DNA of 64,000 bases from Variovorax ginsengisoli (lineage in GTDB: Bacteria > Pseudomonadota > Gammaproteobacteria > Burkholderiales > Burkholderiaceae_C): contig NZ_JAUJZH010000021.1 in NCBI RefSeq assembly GCF_030486595.1, positions 1 to 64,000 of the forward strand, given 5' to 3'. Below are positions 7,612 to 16,402 of the stretch, piece after piece; within the stretch, counting starts at the first letter, position 1; each line of letters starts with the position of its first letter. The translations under genes were made by a program, and so were the position numbers. The notes below the pieces were generated by a model, which saw nothing but the letters and a program-made list of their open reading frames with translations, was not told the origin of the DNA and ran no database searches.

Positions 7612-9321
7612 ATGGCGATCCTTCCTCCACCACCCGGCTCGGCGAAGCCTGCCGCGGTGGCTCGCCCGCAACCAGCGGAGCAATCGGGCGGCGGCGGGAC
7701 CGCTGCGCTCATCGAGCGTGCGCGCACGCTGCGCTTTCAGTTCGACCAGAAGGCTCGAGCCCAGTCGGTCGTGTTCCAGGCGGCCCGCGCTGCAGCCGAT
7801 GCCGCCGCCGTCACCACGCCGGGCGCAGCGAGGCGCACGGTCAAATACGACGAGAACCAGCAGCAGCTGATCGACGCCAAGGACCACATCGTCATCGGCG
7901 AAGCCGTCGCCGGCTCGGGAAAGACGACCACCGCTGTGGGCTACGCGGCGGCGCGTCCGCACGAGAAGATGATCTACCTGTGCTTCGGCCGTGCGAACGC
8001 CGACGAAGCCCGGCAGCGATTCCCGTCGAACGTGGACGTGTTCAACGTGCACAGCCTCGCCTTCAACGCGATCGGGCACAAGTTCAAGGACCGCCTGGTC
8101 AAGTCCTGGCGCCCGCGCGACATTGCCGAGCAGCTTGGAGTGGCGAACCGCATTGCCGGCTGCATCGGGAAAACGCTCGCCTCGTTCTACTCCAGTGTGG
8201 ACTCCGAGATCAACGAGTCGCACCTGGCGGTCGTGGCCGATTGGGGCCTGACGCCGCTGGAGGAGGAGCTCGTCCTCGGCCACGCCCGCAGGGCCTGGCA
8301 GAAGATCATCGCCCCCGGTTCGACGATGCCGGTGACGCACGACACGTACCTGAAGCTCTGGACGATGTCTGGGCCGCGCCTCAACTACGCTTGCATGATC
8401 CTGGACGAGGCGCAGGACACGAATCCGCTCACCGAGCAACTGGTCATGGCGCAACTCGATCACTGCCGCCTCCTGGCCATTGGTGACCGTCACCAGTCGA
8501 TCTTCGGTTTCCGTGGCGCCACAAACGCCATGCAGAACCTTCGCGCGATCGAAGGCAGCCGCGTCGTAACGATGCCCCGTACCTGGCGCTTCGGACCGCG
8601 GACGGCGGATGTGGCCAACAAGATCTTGCAGAACCTGAAGGGCGAGTCGATCGAGATCCTGGGCATGGGCAAGGACACCGGTTGGGGCCGGCAATCGACG
8701 CTGCTCACACGCACGAACTCCGGTCTCTTCGAGGAAGCCGTCTCCCGTCAGGGCCGCGGCGTCCACTGGCTGGGTGGGGTGGAGAACTACAACCTGGACG
8801 TCATCGTCGACGCCTACAACATCTGGGCCCGTTCGCTCCATGCGGTCCGTGCGCCCTTCATGAAGCGGTTCCGCTCGTGGAGCGAGTTCGTGGACTACTC
8901 CGAGTCGTCGCGCGACGCCGAGACCCGCATGCTCATCAAGGTGGTCGAGCGCCACGAACACAAGATCCCGCAGCTCGTCGCCCAGGTCAAGAAGAACGAA
9001 GTGAAGGATCCGGCGGCCGCCGAGCTCACCCTGACCACGCTCCACAAGTCGAAGGGCATGGAGTGGGACTGCGTTCGAATCGGCAACGACTTCGAGTTCC
9101 TCTTCGAGGCCGAGAAGGAGATCTGCGAGACCGGCGAGCTGTCCAAGGCCACCGAGCAGGAGGTCAACCTTCTGTATGTCGGCATCACCCGCGCCCGCGG
9201 CATGTGCAAGCTGAACGACGAGACCGAGCAATGGCTCAAGGAACTGCCCCAGCTGCAGGCCGAGCGCATGCGCGCGATCGAACTCATGAACAGCGCCGGC
9301 ACGGCGCGTCCCGCCCACTGA
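7612..9321 (+). CDS. UvrD/Rep-family superfamily 1 helicase
   Basis: 569 residues. All SF1 motifs can be read in order: Walker A GEAVAGSGKTTTA, Walker B LDEAQDTNP, motif III LLAIGDRHQSIFGFRGA, motif IV TWRFGP, motif V TLHKSKGMEWD and motif VI LLYVGITRAR. It is an ATP-dependent 3'-5' DNA translocase of the UvrD type, shorter than chromosomal UvrD, with reduced accessory subdomains. The start at 7612 is chosen over 7573 because AAAGG lies 5 bases upstream. The first ~60 residues are Pro/Ala-rich and probably disordered. It heads a run with the two unknown backbone genes at 9327 and 9989. Confidence 0.9.
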   Translation: MAILPPPPGSAKPAAVARPQPAEQSGGGGTAALIERARTLRFQFDQKARAQSVVFQAARAAADAAAVTTPGAARRTVKYDENQQQLIDAKDHIVIGEAVAGSGKTTTAVGYAAARPHEKMIYLCFGRANADEARQRFPSNVDVFNVHSLAFNAIGHKFKDRLVKSWRPRDIAEQLGVANRIAGCIGKTLASFYSSVDSEINESHLAVVADWGLTPLEEELVLGHARRAWQKIIAPGSTMPVTHDTYLKLWTMSGPRLNYACMILDEAQDTNPLTEQLVMAQLDHCRLLAIGDRHQSIFGFRGATNAMQNLRAIEGSRVVTMPRTWRFGPRTADVANKILQNLKGESIEILGMGKDTGWGRQSTLLTRTNSGLFEEAVSRQGRGVHWLGGVENYNLDVIVDAYNIWARSLHAVRAPFMKRFRSWSEFVDYSESSRDAETRMLIKVVERHEHKIPQLVAQVKKNEVKDPAAAELTLTTLHKSKGMEWDCVRIGNDFEFLFEAEKEICETGELSKATEQEVNLLYVGITRARGMCKLNDETEQWLKELPQLQAERMRAIELMNSAGTARPAH

Positions 9322-9326
9322 ACCCT

Positions 9327-9926
9327 ATGACCGACACCATCGACACGATCAAGGTCGACGGCGGCAAGTACACCGTCGAGCTGGGCCACAAGAATGGCCG
9401 TTTCTCCTTCACCGCGCTGCGCAATGGGCTGCCATGGCGGGACATGTCCTCCGACGGCGACAACCTGATGCTGGCGATGTTCCAGCAACTGCGCGATCAG
9501 CAAGACCGAATTGCTCAGCTTGAGCGCGCCGCCACCGAGCCGGTGCAGAGCACCATTCGACGCTGGGACGTTCTGGACGGCTCTTCCGAGGCGATCGAGG
9601 CCGAGCCCACCTACACCATGACCATGGATCCAGCGAAGGGCGTGGTCGAGATCCGCCCCGCCGGCGTGAGCAACGAGCAGCTCGAGGGACTGCCCCAGTT
9701 GCTGCTGGGCGTCGAGATCAATGGCGGTGCGCCGCGGGTCTACATCTACGACGACGTCCTCTCTGGCGAGGTCAAGCATCAATTCACGGCCTTGCCGGAC
9801 GGCGAGCTGGCCGCCGACCTCGAAGAGACGCCCGACGCCCAGGTCATTGGCGAGCGCATCCGGCTGGCAGTGGCCCGATCGGCTTCCCAGCAATCCCCCG
9901 AGTCCGACCAGGCGCCCCGCGCCTGA
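9327..9926 (+). CDS. Unrecognised backbone protein, 199 residues
   Basis: Starts 5 bases after the helicase stop codon (MTDTIDTIKVDGGKYTVELGH), so it is almost certainly co-transcribed and translationally linked. It is acidic and soluble, with a predicted helix around residues 45-70 (MFQQLRDQQDRIAQLERA) that could be a short coiled coil. The rest is beta-rich by appearance. No catalytic motif is seen. Its position suggests a helper of the helicase or a structural component of the element. Confidence 0.75.
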   Translation: MTDTIDTIKVDGGKYTVELGHKNGRFSFTALRNGLPWRDMSSDGDNLMLAMFQQLRDQQDRIAQLERAATEPVQSTIRRWDVLDGSSEAIEAEPTYTMTMDPAKGVVEIRPAGVSNEQLEGLPQLLLGVEINGGAPRVYIYDDVLSGEVKHQFTALPDGELAADLEETPDAQVIGERIRLAVARSASQQSPESDQAPRA

Positions 9927-9988
9927 TCGCAGTTTTCCCATCAGCAACACGGCACCACAAGAGCCATTCACCCAGGAGCGACAGCATC

Positions 9989-11053
9989 ATGACCACCACC
10001 ACGTCCACTCTCAGATTCGGCTTCGCGCCGCGCGCTGCAGCCCCCGCCGCAGCACCCACCGCTGCGCCTGCCGCTGCTCCCGTCGCGTCGGCGCCAGTCG
10101 CCGCGCCCGTCGCCCAGTCGATCGCCACCAGCACCGCGCCTGTCCAGGAAGCCCCTGTCGCCACCCTGGCTGCCCAGGCCGTCGAAGGCGCAGCCGGTGA
10201 AGCAACCCAGGCTGCAGTCCCCACGGAAGACATCACGATCATGCTGTCGACCGGCGGCCGCCAGGGCCAGGTCTTTGGTGGTGTCTTCGGGCGCATGGAA
10301 GGCGACAAGTTCCGCACCGACCCGCTGCTCAAGGCCATCTACCTGCTCGAGCTAATCGACGGCGCCGTGCCGGGCGGCGTGCCGGGCGCTGGTCGCGACG
10401 ACGAGCACGGCGAGATGCTGGAGCAAATGGGCGGCATGCCCGAGACGGTCACGGTCTCGGTGCCGACCGACCTGGCCGCCTCGTTCAAGGCGACGCTCGC
10501 CAATCTGAGCGGCGCCCGCTGGCAGCAGCTCTACGAACAGGCCGGCGCCAGCGTCAACTCGATGGTCAAGTTCGCGCTCAACAACGAAGCCCGTGTGGCT
10601 CGCGAAGCCGTCGCGCAGATCGCCCGCACCGGTGGCGAGGTGTTCACGGTGCAGGTTGCCGAGCCGAAGGAGCTGCGCTTCATGATGATCGCCGGCGACG
10701 ACTACGACGAATACGACCGCGAGCTCTCGGGCGTGCCCCAGGCCGTTGCAGGGTCGCCTGTGGTGACCGCGGTGGCCGGTGAAGTGGCCGATGCAGCGGT
10801 GGGGATGGAAACGTTCGCGAGCGCCTGTGGCGGCCGCCAAGAAGGCGACACGCTGACCTATACCCACATCGAACACTTCACGGTCCTGGCCGACACCGCC
10901 GAGAACGCGGTGAAGGTGCAGGCACTGGTGCCGGAAGGCCTCATGACCCGCACTGCGATGAGCGCCGGCGATGTGATGGTGAACGGCCAGCCGTACGTCC
11001 TGTCCGGCCCGTTGCTCGAGGACGAGAGCGCAACGGCCGACGCCCCGCGCTGA
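9989..11053 (+). CDS. Unrecognised backbone protein with Ala/Pro-rich N-terminus
   Basis: 354 residues. Residues ~10-75 are a low-complexity Ala/Pro/Val linker beginning with LRFGFAPRAAAP. The remainder is globular, containing DITIMLSTGGRQGQVFGGVFGRME and an acidic stretch DDYDEYDRE. A good ribosome-binding site (CAGGAGCG) precedes the ATG. No known domain is recognised. The Gly-Phe-anchored low-complexity style is shared with the primase at 11834 and the RecG-like helicase at 21359, which hints at a common partner. Confidence 0.75.
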   Translation: MTTTTSTLRFGFAPRAAAPAAAPTAAPAAAPVASAPVAAPVAQSIATSTAPVQEAPVATLAAQAVEGAAGEATQAAVPTEDITIMLSTGGRQGQVFGGVFGRMEGDKFRTDPLLKAIYLLELIDGAVPGGVPGAGRDDEHGEMLEQMGGMPETVTVSVPTDLAASFKATLANLSGARWQQLYEQAGASVNSMVKFALNNEARVAREAVAQIARTGGEVFTVQVAEPKELRFMMIAGDDYDEYDRELSGVPQAVAGSPVVTAVAGEVADAAVGMETFASACGGRQEGDTLTYTHIEHFTVLADTAENAVKVQALVPEGLMTRTAMSAGDVMVNGQPYVLSGPLLEDESATADAPR

Positions 11054-11362
11054 CCCGAAAGCGGGGTTGCTCGTCACGGTCTGCGCTTGAATCCTTTTGA
11101 TTTAGGGGCCCGTGGCGAGTAATTACCGCGAATGTAAAAACCGCTCAAAACCTTGCGGAAAATACGCGCTTCAATAGACAATGGTGCGCAAGGACAGCCC
11201 TTCGGGGCCATCCAGAGGTAGAAATTCAAAAGGGGCTTCGGCATCGAGAGACAGTGGGGAGCCGGGCCCGCGCACCACGACCTTGGAGCGGCTTCGGCCC
11301 CGGCGCGGTGTGGTACGGAGCAGTTGTGCGCCTGCTGTCAGGTGAGCCAGAAACAGAAGGGC

Positions 11363-11400
11363 AAAAAAAAGCGAGCACCGGATAAATCCAGATGCTCGCT
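11363..11400 (-). terminator. Intrinsic terminator for leftward transcription
   Basis: On the minus strand the sequence AGCGAGCA (11400-11393), a 15-base loop, then TGCTCGCT (11377-11370) forms a stem. It is followed by about eight T residues (11370-11363). This is a textbook rho-independent terminator for an RNA coming from the right, where no leftward protein gene is convincing. Confidence 0.75.
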
Positions 11401-11490
11401 GCAGGTGACCAAGTCACCGATCAGGACAGAAGAGGAAATCGAGAGCGGAGAAAAACCGCGCTTGACACCAAAACTGATCACCAACCGTTG

Positions 11491-11504
11491 CCTCGGTACC
11501 GAGG
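11491..11504. repeat. Perfect 14-bp palindrome
   Basis: CCTCGGTACCGAGG reads the same on both strands. It sits inside the candidate small RNA and could be either an RNA hairpin or a dimeric protein site. Confidence 0.6.
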
Positions 11505-11556
11505 AAGATGCCTTAAGGCGGTCTCTCAGTACCAGATAGCGGTGCGGGATAGTGAA

Positions 11557-11638
11557 GAAGTCTCTACCACAACGCGCCACCACCAGAGTGTGAAAAACAC
11601 CAAAGGGCTTAACTTGTCGCAATTATGGTAGAGACTTC
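11557..11638. promoter_or_regulatory. 13-bp operator-like inverted repeat
   Basis: GAAGTCTCTACCA (11557-11569) and its exact complement TGGTAGAGACTTC (11626-11638) are 69 bp apart, start to start. The right copy overlaps the -10 box and fills most of the spacer of the leftward promoter at 11622-11651. A shortened version, AGACTTCTACC, occurs at 11748-11758. Spaced operators of this sort suggest a looping repressor that controls the region. Confidence 0.6.
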
Positions 11639-11651
11639 GACCAGGTGTCAA
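11622..11651 (-). promoter_or_regulatory. Strong sigma70-like promoter, leftward
   Basis: On the minus strand TTGACA (11651-11646), an 18-base spacer and CATAAT (11627-11622). The predicted start is near 11614. The spacer and -10 contain one half of the 13-bp inverted repeat, so the promoter is probably repressed by whatever binds that repeat. Confidence 0.6.
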
Positions 11652-11724
11652 CGCGACTCTCGTCTCACGGCGACTTTTTCCGTCCAGATCGGCTCTCAAC
11701 GAGTCATCTGTGGCGTCATCCACT

Positions 11725-11769
11725 GCGACTTAGGTCAGACTTAGGCCAGACTTCTACCAATTAGTAGAA
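11725..11769. repeat. Three tandem 11-bp units and an adjacent inverted repeat
   Basis: GCGACTTAGGT (11725-11735), CAGACTTAGGC (11736-11746) and CAGACTTCTAC (11747-11757) are head-to-tail units of one helical turn. TTCTAC (11752-11757) then pairs with GTAGAA (11764-11769). The array lies about 65-110 bp upstream of the primase-like gene. It resembles short iterons or an operator cluster, but three imperfect units are few for a replication origin. Confidence 0.5.
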
Positions 11770-11833
11770 AAGTTAACCTGAGCTGATTTCCACGATGACC
11801 TCCTCGTGCGGGGGGCTCGGTGCAAGTCGATAG

Positions 11834-14800
11834 ATGGATGCGGGCCTCGGGCCCGGCACTCTCGAAGATGGCCTTCAGGGCCACCGGCGCTCGCTCGTTT
11901 GCGTGCGATCAGTGCAAGAGAACGGTGTTCTGTTTGAAGATGAGCCCGAGCTGGATGTTCGGTCCTCGCTCCGCCACCTCGAAATGGACGGCGTGCACGA
12001 GTCATCCTCTTGTCTTGGCATCTTGGGGATGAGCGACCTCCAGCTCGCATCAGCCGGCTATACGGTCTACTTCAACCTGAATCCGGCCGCCAAGAAGCGC
12101 CAGATGATCCGCCATGCCTCCATGCACGGTGAAATCGTCGCCGCAGCGGAGCAAAGCCGCGAGCGAGACTTCTATTCAGCAGCTGCTCTCTTCAGGAGCA
12201 AGGCGTCGCGAAGCAAGTCGAACGTCAAGTCCCTTCAGGTGTGCTGGGTCGACCTCGATTGCTACAAGAATGGCATCGTGCCCACGGACGACTTCGTCGA
12301 GAGGCTGGTTGACCGGGCTGTTTTTGCAGGCATCCCGCGACCGACGCACATCGTTCATTCCGGGCGTGGGCTCTACATCAAGTGGCTCCTCGACGCCCCC
12401 GTGCCCGACAGCCACCTGGAGATGTGGGAACTGGTGCAGCTCCGGTTGAACCAGCTCTATGAAGATGTCGGCGCCGACATCGCCGCGAGGGACTCTGCCC
12501 GCGTTCTGCGCGTCGTGAACACGGTCAACAGCAAGGTAGGAGGCCAGGACGGCAGTGACCGATCCGGCCTCGTGCGGGTGACGTGGGAGGGTGGCCAGCG
12601 CTACTCGTTCGAAAGCTTGCTCAGGGCTGCCAGCCTCCTCGACAACCAGATCGCAACGGACATCAAGAAGGCGGGAGCGAAGGTCGCTCACCAGGTCGGA
12701 GCCGGCATTGCTCTCGTCGACTTCACTCTTCCCGAGTCGGCCCGCGGCAGTATCGTGCTCCTTCGGGACTACGGGGTGATGCGACAGCCCAGTTTCGACC
12801 TCGAGCAGATGAGCAAAGCAGAGGGGAAGCGCGGGCTATCCGCCAGGACGCTGGCCTGGTACCGATGGCTCGACATTCGGGATCTGCTGCAAAGCCGGGT
12901 CGAGTCCGGGGGGGGAACTGGAATTCCGGAAGGATGTCGAGACCTGACCCTCATGTGGATGGTGAACTTCCTCGCTCAGGCAGGCGTCGTCAACTCGCGC
13001 AACGTTCATCAGGAGATCGATTCGCTTCTGCGGGCGTTTGATGGAGTCGGGTATCCGGGTCCACACGGGTTCGAGCACCCAATGAAGTCTGGCGCGCTGA
13101 ACACGCTCCTTCATCGAATCAAGGCGAGCGAGGCCGGCCAGCGCTACCAGTATGGTGGGGGCCTGTGGGATCCGAAGTACACCCCATCGAACGACTACCT
13201 CATCAACTTGTTCCGCGTCACGAACGAAGAGATGAGAGGTTTGCGCACCCTCATCGATCAGGACGAGAAGCTGGCCCGGTCCGACCGAAAAGTCGAGGGC
13301 CGCGCCGAGCGTCGCGATGCGCGCAAGTCCTGGAATGCCGAGGCGCTCCGTATGCGCGACGAGCAGGCCGCGGCACGCCAGGCCGGTGACAAGGATGCGG
13401 TTCCCGAGCAGAAGGTCTGCGCAACGATCGCGCAGGCGCTGGGTCTCGTCCCCCGCACCGTTCGGGAGTTCTTGCGCAGGCACGACGGCGCGGCGGCCCT
13501 CAAGGAAGCTCGAAAGGCGGGGAAAGCGCCACCGCGAGCCTATCGGAAGCCAGCAGACCTCAGCCCAGAGCAGCTCGAGGAGCGGAACCGGCTCAATGCG
13601 AAGCGCAAGCACGCGCGTCTGGTGGCGGGAATCCGCAAGAACGGATACGAGGGCGACGGCAGCCCGGAGGATGTCCAGGCCTGGTTCGATTCGAAGAAGG
13701 CTGCCTTCCAAGCCGAGATGGCGCGGAACGCCGCAGCCGCCGCGGAGGAATCTCGCGCGAAGCAAGAGGAGGGCGTGCGCAACATGAATGCGCAGTTGGA
13801 GCGCCTGATGCGCCACGTGAGGGAAGGCGCCGGCGTGCCCGATGTTCTCGATCAGATCGCCGACGGCACCATTCAGGAGTCTCCCGCCCCGTCGCCATTG
13901 CAGGTCGCACCCGCCAGGCCGGTGCCCTCCGATCGAGGCCTCGACGGCGACGACAACAACGACCTGCCCGTATCGCCTGAGGTCGAGTCCATGACGAAAA
14001 CAATATTTCGCGAAATAGGTCGCCTGCGGGAAAATCCACCAATCAAGGATTCTCCGTCGATCATGAACCCGCTACCCGTTTCGCCATCGAGCCCAGTCGA
14101 ACCGACCGCTGTTGCCAGTGCGGCAAAGAAGACGTCCAAGCGGGCACTGCTGGATAAGGCCCGCAAAGCCCAGTCCAAGGATGCGTTGCCGGCAAGTGCA
14201 AACGATCCGGTGATCGACGGTTCTGCTTCGCCGCCTGTTGAAGCCGGGCCTGCGGGCCCAGCGACCATCGCGACGAGCGTGATTCCCCCGGATCTGCTCG
14301 AGTCGTGGGGTGGCGGCTCCGCGGACGACCCCGAGCGGGCTGGGATGCCGGATCTCGACGATGGCTACCTGGATTCGTTCGCTGACGGCGACGCGCCAGT
14401 GGTAGGACATCCGCCGGCAAGTCCCGCACCGGTCACTGCTCCAGCCGTCGCCTCCTCGAAAACGCCACCGGTGCTGGCGTTCGCCCGGGGCACCAAACCG
14501 GGATCTCCTGCCGCGGCGCCAGCCCGAGGGTTCGGCTTCAACCGGGCCGCAACGCCTCCGGCACCAGGCGCGCCAGCTCGACCAGCGGCGGCGCCCGCAG
14601 GGTTCTCGGTGCGCAAGCCGGCTGTGCTCCCTTCGAAGCCCTTGGGGTTTGGTGCGCCGGCTCGCCTCTCCACGGACCAGGCGAAGGTCAATGGCCAGTC
14701 CCACGATTTCGCCAAGCTCTTCGACGAGCCGCAGTACGGCGACGACGGCATGCCAACCACCTACCCGGCACCGAAGGTGTGGCCCAGCAACGATCTGCCC

Positions 14801-15370
14801 GCTGGCAGCCGCTACACGCCGGAGGAATGGGCCAACGCGCGTGAGCCCGACGCAGAGCTCCCAACGGGACACGTCGTCGTCGAGGTGCAGGTGGGGAACC
14901 CCGTCCGGTCGGCGCTGCTCAGGGTGCCGCGCAAGGCCGCGCCCGAGTCGAGCGCAAAGCCTGTCGCACGCACAGTCGTCATCGACGGGAAAGTGGTCAA
15001 GCAGGAGCCGTATCGAGGGATCGACGATCCGATGGCCGACGCGATCGCCGACACGATCGTCGTCTCCCGGAAGTCGCCAATCGCCGAGGAGGTGCGAGGC
15101 GCTGTCGAGGGGGGTATCGAGATCGCGCACGGAGGGGTGAGCTCGTACTTCCGCATCATCCGCCCGCGCAGCCACTACTCGGACCCGGAAAAGTTCATCT
15201 ACATCAACTCGAAGCTGCACATGAGCGGCTCACTGGGCGAGGCAGGCGCGCGGATGGCTCCAAGCGCGCCAGAAGCGCTTTCGGATGCGATCGTGGAGCA
15301 GGCCCAGCACGAGCACGAAGAGCAGCCAGAGCAGGAAGAGCTCGAGGCAGCGGAGGCACCCCGTGGCTGA
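11834..15370 (+). CDS. Large PrimPol-like (archaeo-eukaryotic-type) primase with disordered tail
   Basis: 1178 residues from ATG 11834; ATG 12029 (MSDLQLASAGYTVYFNLNP) is an alternative. Three motifs match the archaeo-eukaryotic primase superfamily: the metal site VDLD at about 139-142, HSGRGLYIKW at about 174, and DSARVLRVVNTVNSK near 219. A helix-turn-helix-like stretch (IAQALGLVPRTVREFLRRH) follows near 532. Residues ~630-1000 are charged, then Pro/Ala-rich with repeated Gly-Phe anchors, and a distinct globular end follows. It probably primes replication of the element. It overlaps the next gene by 8 bases. Confidence 0.75.
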   Translation: MDAGLGPGTLEDGLQGHRRSLVCVRSVQENGVLFEDEPELDVRSSLRHLEMDGVHESSSCLGILGMSDLQLASAGYTVYFNLNPAAKKRQMIRHASMHGEIVAAAEQSRERDFYSAAALFRSKASRSKSNVKSLQVCWVDLDCYKNGIVPTDDFVERLVDRAVFAGIPRPTHIVHSGRGLYIKWLLDAPVPDSHLEMWELVQLRLNQLYEDVGADIAARDSARVLRVVNTVNSKVGGQDGSDRSGLVRVTWEGGQRYSFESLLRAASLLDNQIATDIKKAGAKVAHQVGAGIALVDFTLPESARGSIVLLRDYGVMRQPSFDLEQMSKAEGKRGLSARTLAWYRWLDIRDLLQSRVESGGGTGIPEGCRDLTLMWMVNFLAQAGVVNSRNVHQEIDSLLRAFDGVGYPGPHGFEHPMKSGALNTLLHRIKASEAGQRYQYGGGLWDPKYTPSNDYLINLFRVTNEEMRGLRTLIDQDEKLARSDRKVEGRAERRDARKSWNAEALRMRDEQAAARQAGDKDAVPEQKVCATIAQALGLVPRTVREFLRRHDGAAALKEARKAGKAPPRAYRKPADLSPEQLEERNRLNAKRKHARLVAGIRKNGYEGDGSPEDVQAWFDSKKAAFQAEMARNAAAAAEESRAKQEEGVRNMNAQLERLMRHVREGAGVPDVLDQIADGTIQESPAPSPLQVAPARPVPSDRGLDGDDNNDLPVSPEVESMTKTIFREIGRLRENPPIKDSPSIMNPLPVSPSSPVEPTAVASAAKKTSKRALLDKARKAQSKDALPASANDPVIDGSASPPVEAGPAGPATIATSVIPPDLLESWGGGSADDPERAGMPDLDDGYLDSFADGDAPVVGHPPASPAPVTAPAVASSKTPPVLAFARGTKPGSPAAAPARGFGFNRAATPPAPGAPARPAAAPAGFSVRKPAVLPSKPLGFGAPARLSTDQAKVNGQSHDFAKLFDEPQYGDDGMPTTYPAPKVWPSNDLPAGSRYTPEEWANAREPDAELPTGHVVVEVQVGNPVRSALLRVPRKAAPESSAKPVARTVVIDGKVVKQEPYRGIDDPMADAIADTIVVSRKSPIAEEVRGAVEGGIEIAHGGVSSYFRIIRPRSHYSDPEKFIYINSKLHMSGSLGEAGARMAPSAPEALSDAIVEQAQHEHEEQPEQEELEAAEAPRG

Positions 15371-15851
15371 GCGTGACATCGCGCAGGCGATCGACCTCGA
15401 CACGCGCCAGTGGAACCCGGCTGAGCACCTGGACTCCGTCCGCATGGGCTTGCGCCAGCGGCTGGACTCGCAGCGCGCGCGCCGCGCCGCCGCGCAGCCG
15501 GCGACCACCACCAGCTCGGCGCCGCCTTCAGCGCCCGCGCAACGCCGCCCGATCGCGCAGATCACGCTCAGCTACGCGGAGCTGCTCAGGATCGTGGAGC
15601 AAGCCGCGCCCGATCAGCGCAGCGTGACGCTGACCCAGACCGCCGACAACGTCTATGTGAAGCCCGTCCTGCAGGGCAGTGCGAGCGTCACCGGCCGCGC
15701 AGTGGGAGAGCTGATCGAGAGGGAACTCGCCGTACGCGATCGCCTTGAGGCGAACGTAGCGCGGCGGTATCTCGCCATGCAAGGCGTCGATCACCTGGTC
15801 GACGAGCAGCCAGAGGACGCCAGCGAGCCGGCCGAGCGCATGGGCATGTAG
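15363..15851 (+). CDS. Unrecognised protein, 162 residues, coupled to the primase
   Basis: GTG start overlapping the end of the primase gene, which indicates translational coupling. The N-terminal half is Ala/Arg/Pro-rich. The C-terminal ~90 residues (QITLSYAELLRIVEQAAPDQRSVTLTQTADNVYVKP onward) look folded. No known motif is recognised. Its position suggests an accessory of the primase. Confidence 0.7.
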   Translation: MAERDIAQAIDLDTRQWNPAEHLDSVRMGLRQRLDSQRARRAAAQPATTTSSAPPSAPAQRRPIAQITLSYAELLRIVEQAAPDQRSVTLTQTADNVYVKPVLQGSASVTGRAVGELIERELAVRDRLEANVARRYLAMQGVDHLVDEQPEDASEPAERMGM

Positions 15852-15954
15852 CTGGGAGGGCAGCCCGTGAAGGCCGGCCCGGCCCGGTGCTGCTTCGTGC
15901 AGATAGTCCGTGGTTGCCTTGCGCGATTCGCTTCGCGCCTGCTATTTTGAATGC

Positions 15955-16368
15955 ATGACCTCCAACTCTCCTCCTGGCAACCCATACCCGTTCGAGAGAT
16001 CCGGTGGCCCGTCGAAGCTGCGTGGCCGGATGCCTGCGCAGCCCGCCGCTTCGACAACCGGCGCCCGCTTGCGAGAGCTCCGAATCGAGAGGCGTTGGAC
16101 CCAAGCGGAGCTGGCCAGGCACGCCGGCGTCTCGCAGTCCCTGGTGAACATGTTGGAGCGTGGCGAGCTTGCTCATTCGCGCGCTGCGGAGAAGCTGCTC
16201 CGCGTTATGGATGGAGCGCATCAAGCTGCCCGAGATCCAGCACATCGCATTGCCACCACCCTGTTGAACTGGACGCCTGAGCGCCAGGCGTTGCTCAAGG
16301 AGAGCCCCTCGGCATTTGCGGTGGCCATCTCGGCCATTGCGCGCGCGGCAGCTCGCCGCGCGCGCTGA
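15955..16368 (+). CDS. XRE-family helix-turn-helix protein
   Basis: 137 residues. Residues ~35-80 are an XRE/Cro-type DNA-binding domain (ARLRELRIERRWTQAELARHAGVSQSLVNMLERGE). The tail is Ala/Arg-rich. A TATTTT box lies just before the ATG at 15955, so the message may be leaderless. It is a candidate repressor for the element, possibly of its own operon or of the operators at 11.5-11.8 kb. Confidence 0.8.
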   Translation: MTSNSPPGNPYPFERSGGPSKLRGRMPAQPAASTTGARLRELRIERRWTQAELARHAGVSQSLVNMLERGELAHSRAAEKLLRVMDGAHQAARDPAHRIATTLLNWTPERQALLKESPSAFAVAISAIARAAARRAR

Positions 16369-16402
16369 TCCTTCACCCTTCGAATCAAGATCAGGTTGCC
16401 CC

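Larger units (their letters stand above)
11363..11614 (-). ncRNA. Candidate small RNA of about 250 nt
   Basis: Bounded by a strong leftward sigma70-like promoter (-35 and -10 at 11646-11651 and 11622-11627) and the intrinsic terminator at 11363-11400. The interval contains a perfect 14-base palindrome CCTCGGTACCGAGG at 11491-11504 that would fold in the RNA. The only long minus-strand frame starts at a TTG overlapping the -10 box, so it is unlikely to be translated from this promoter. A role in copy control of the downstream primase gene is an inference from position. Confidence 0.4.

Noticed and set aside
7447-9318. Long open frame on the minus strand (623 codons) opposite the UvrD-like helicase
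   Set aside because: It is a shadow of the GC-rich helicase gene. All helicase motifs are on the plus strand, and the minus-strand translation has no domain.
11338-11622. 94-codon minus-strand frame across the control region
   Set aside because: Its TTG start overlaps the -10 box of the leftward promoter and no family is recognisable, so a noncoding RNA is the better reading.
11725-11757. CRISPR-like array
   Set aside because: Three imperfect 11-bp tandem units without spacers are not a CRISPR array.
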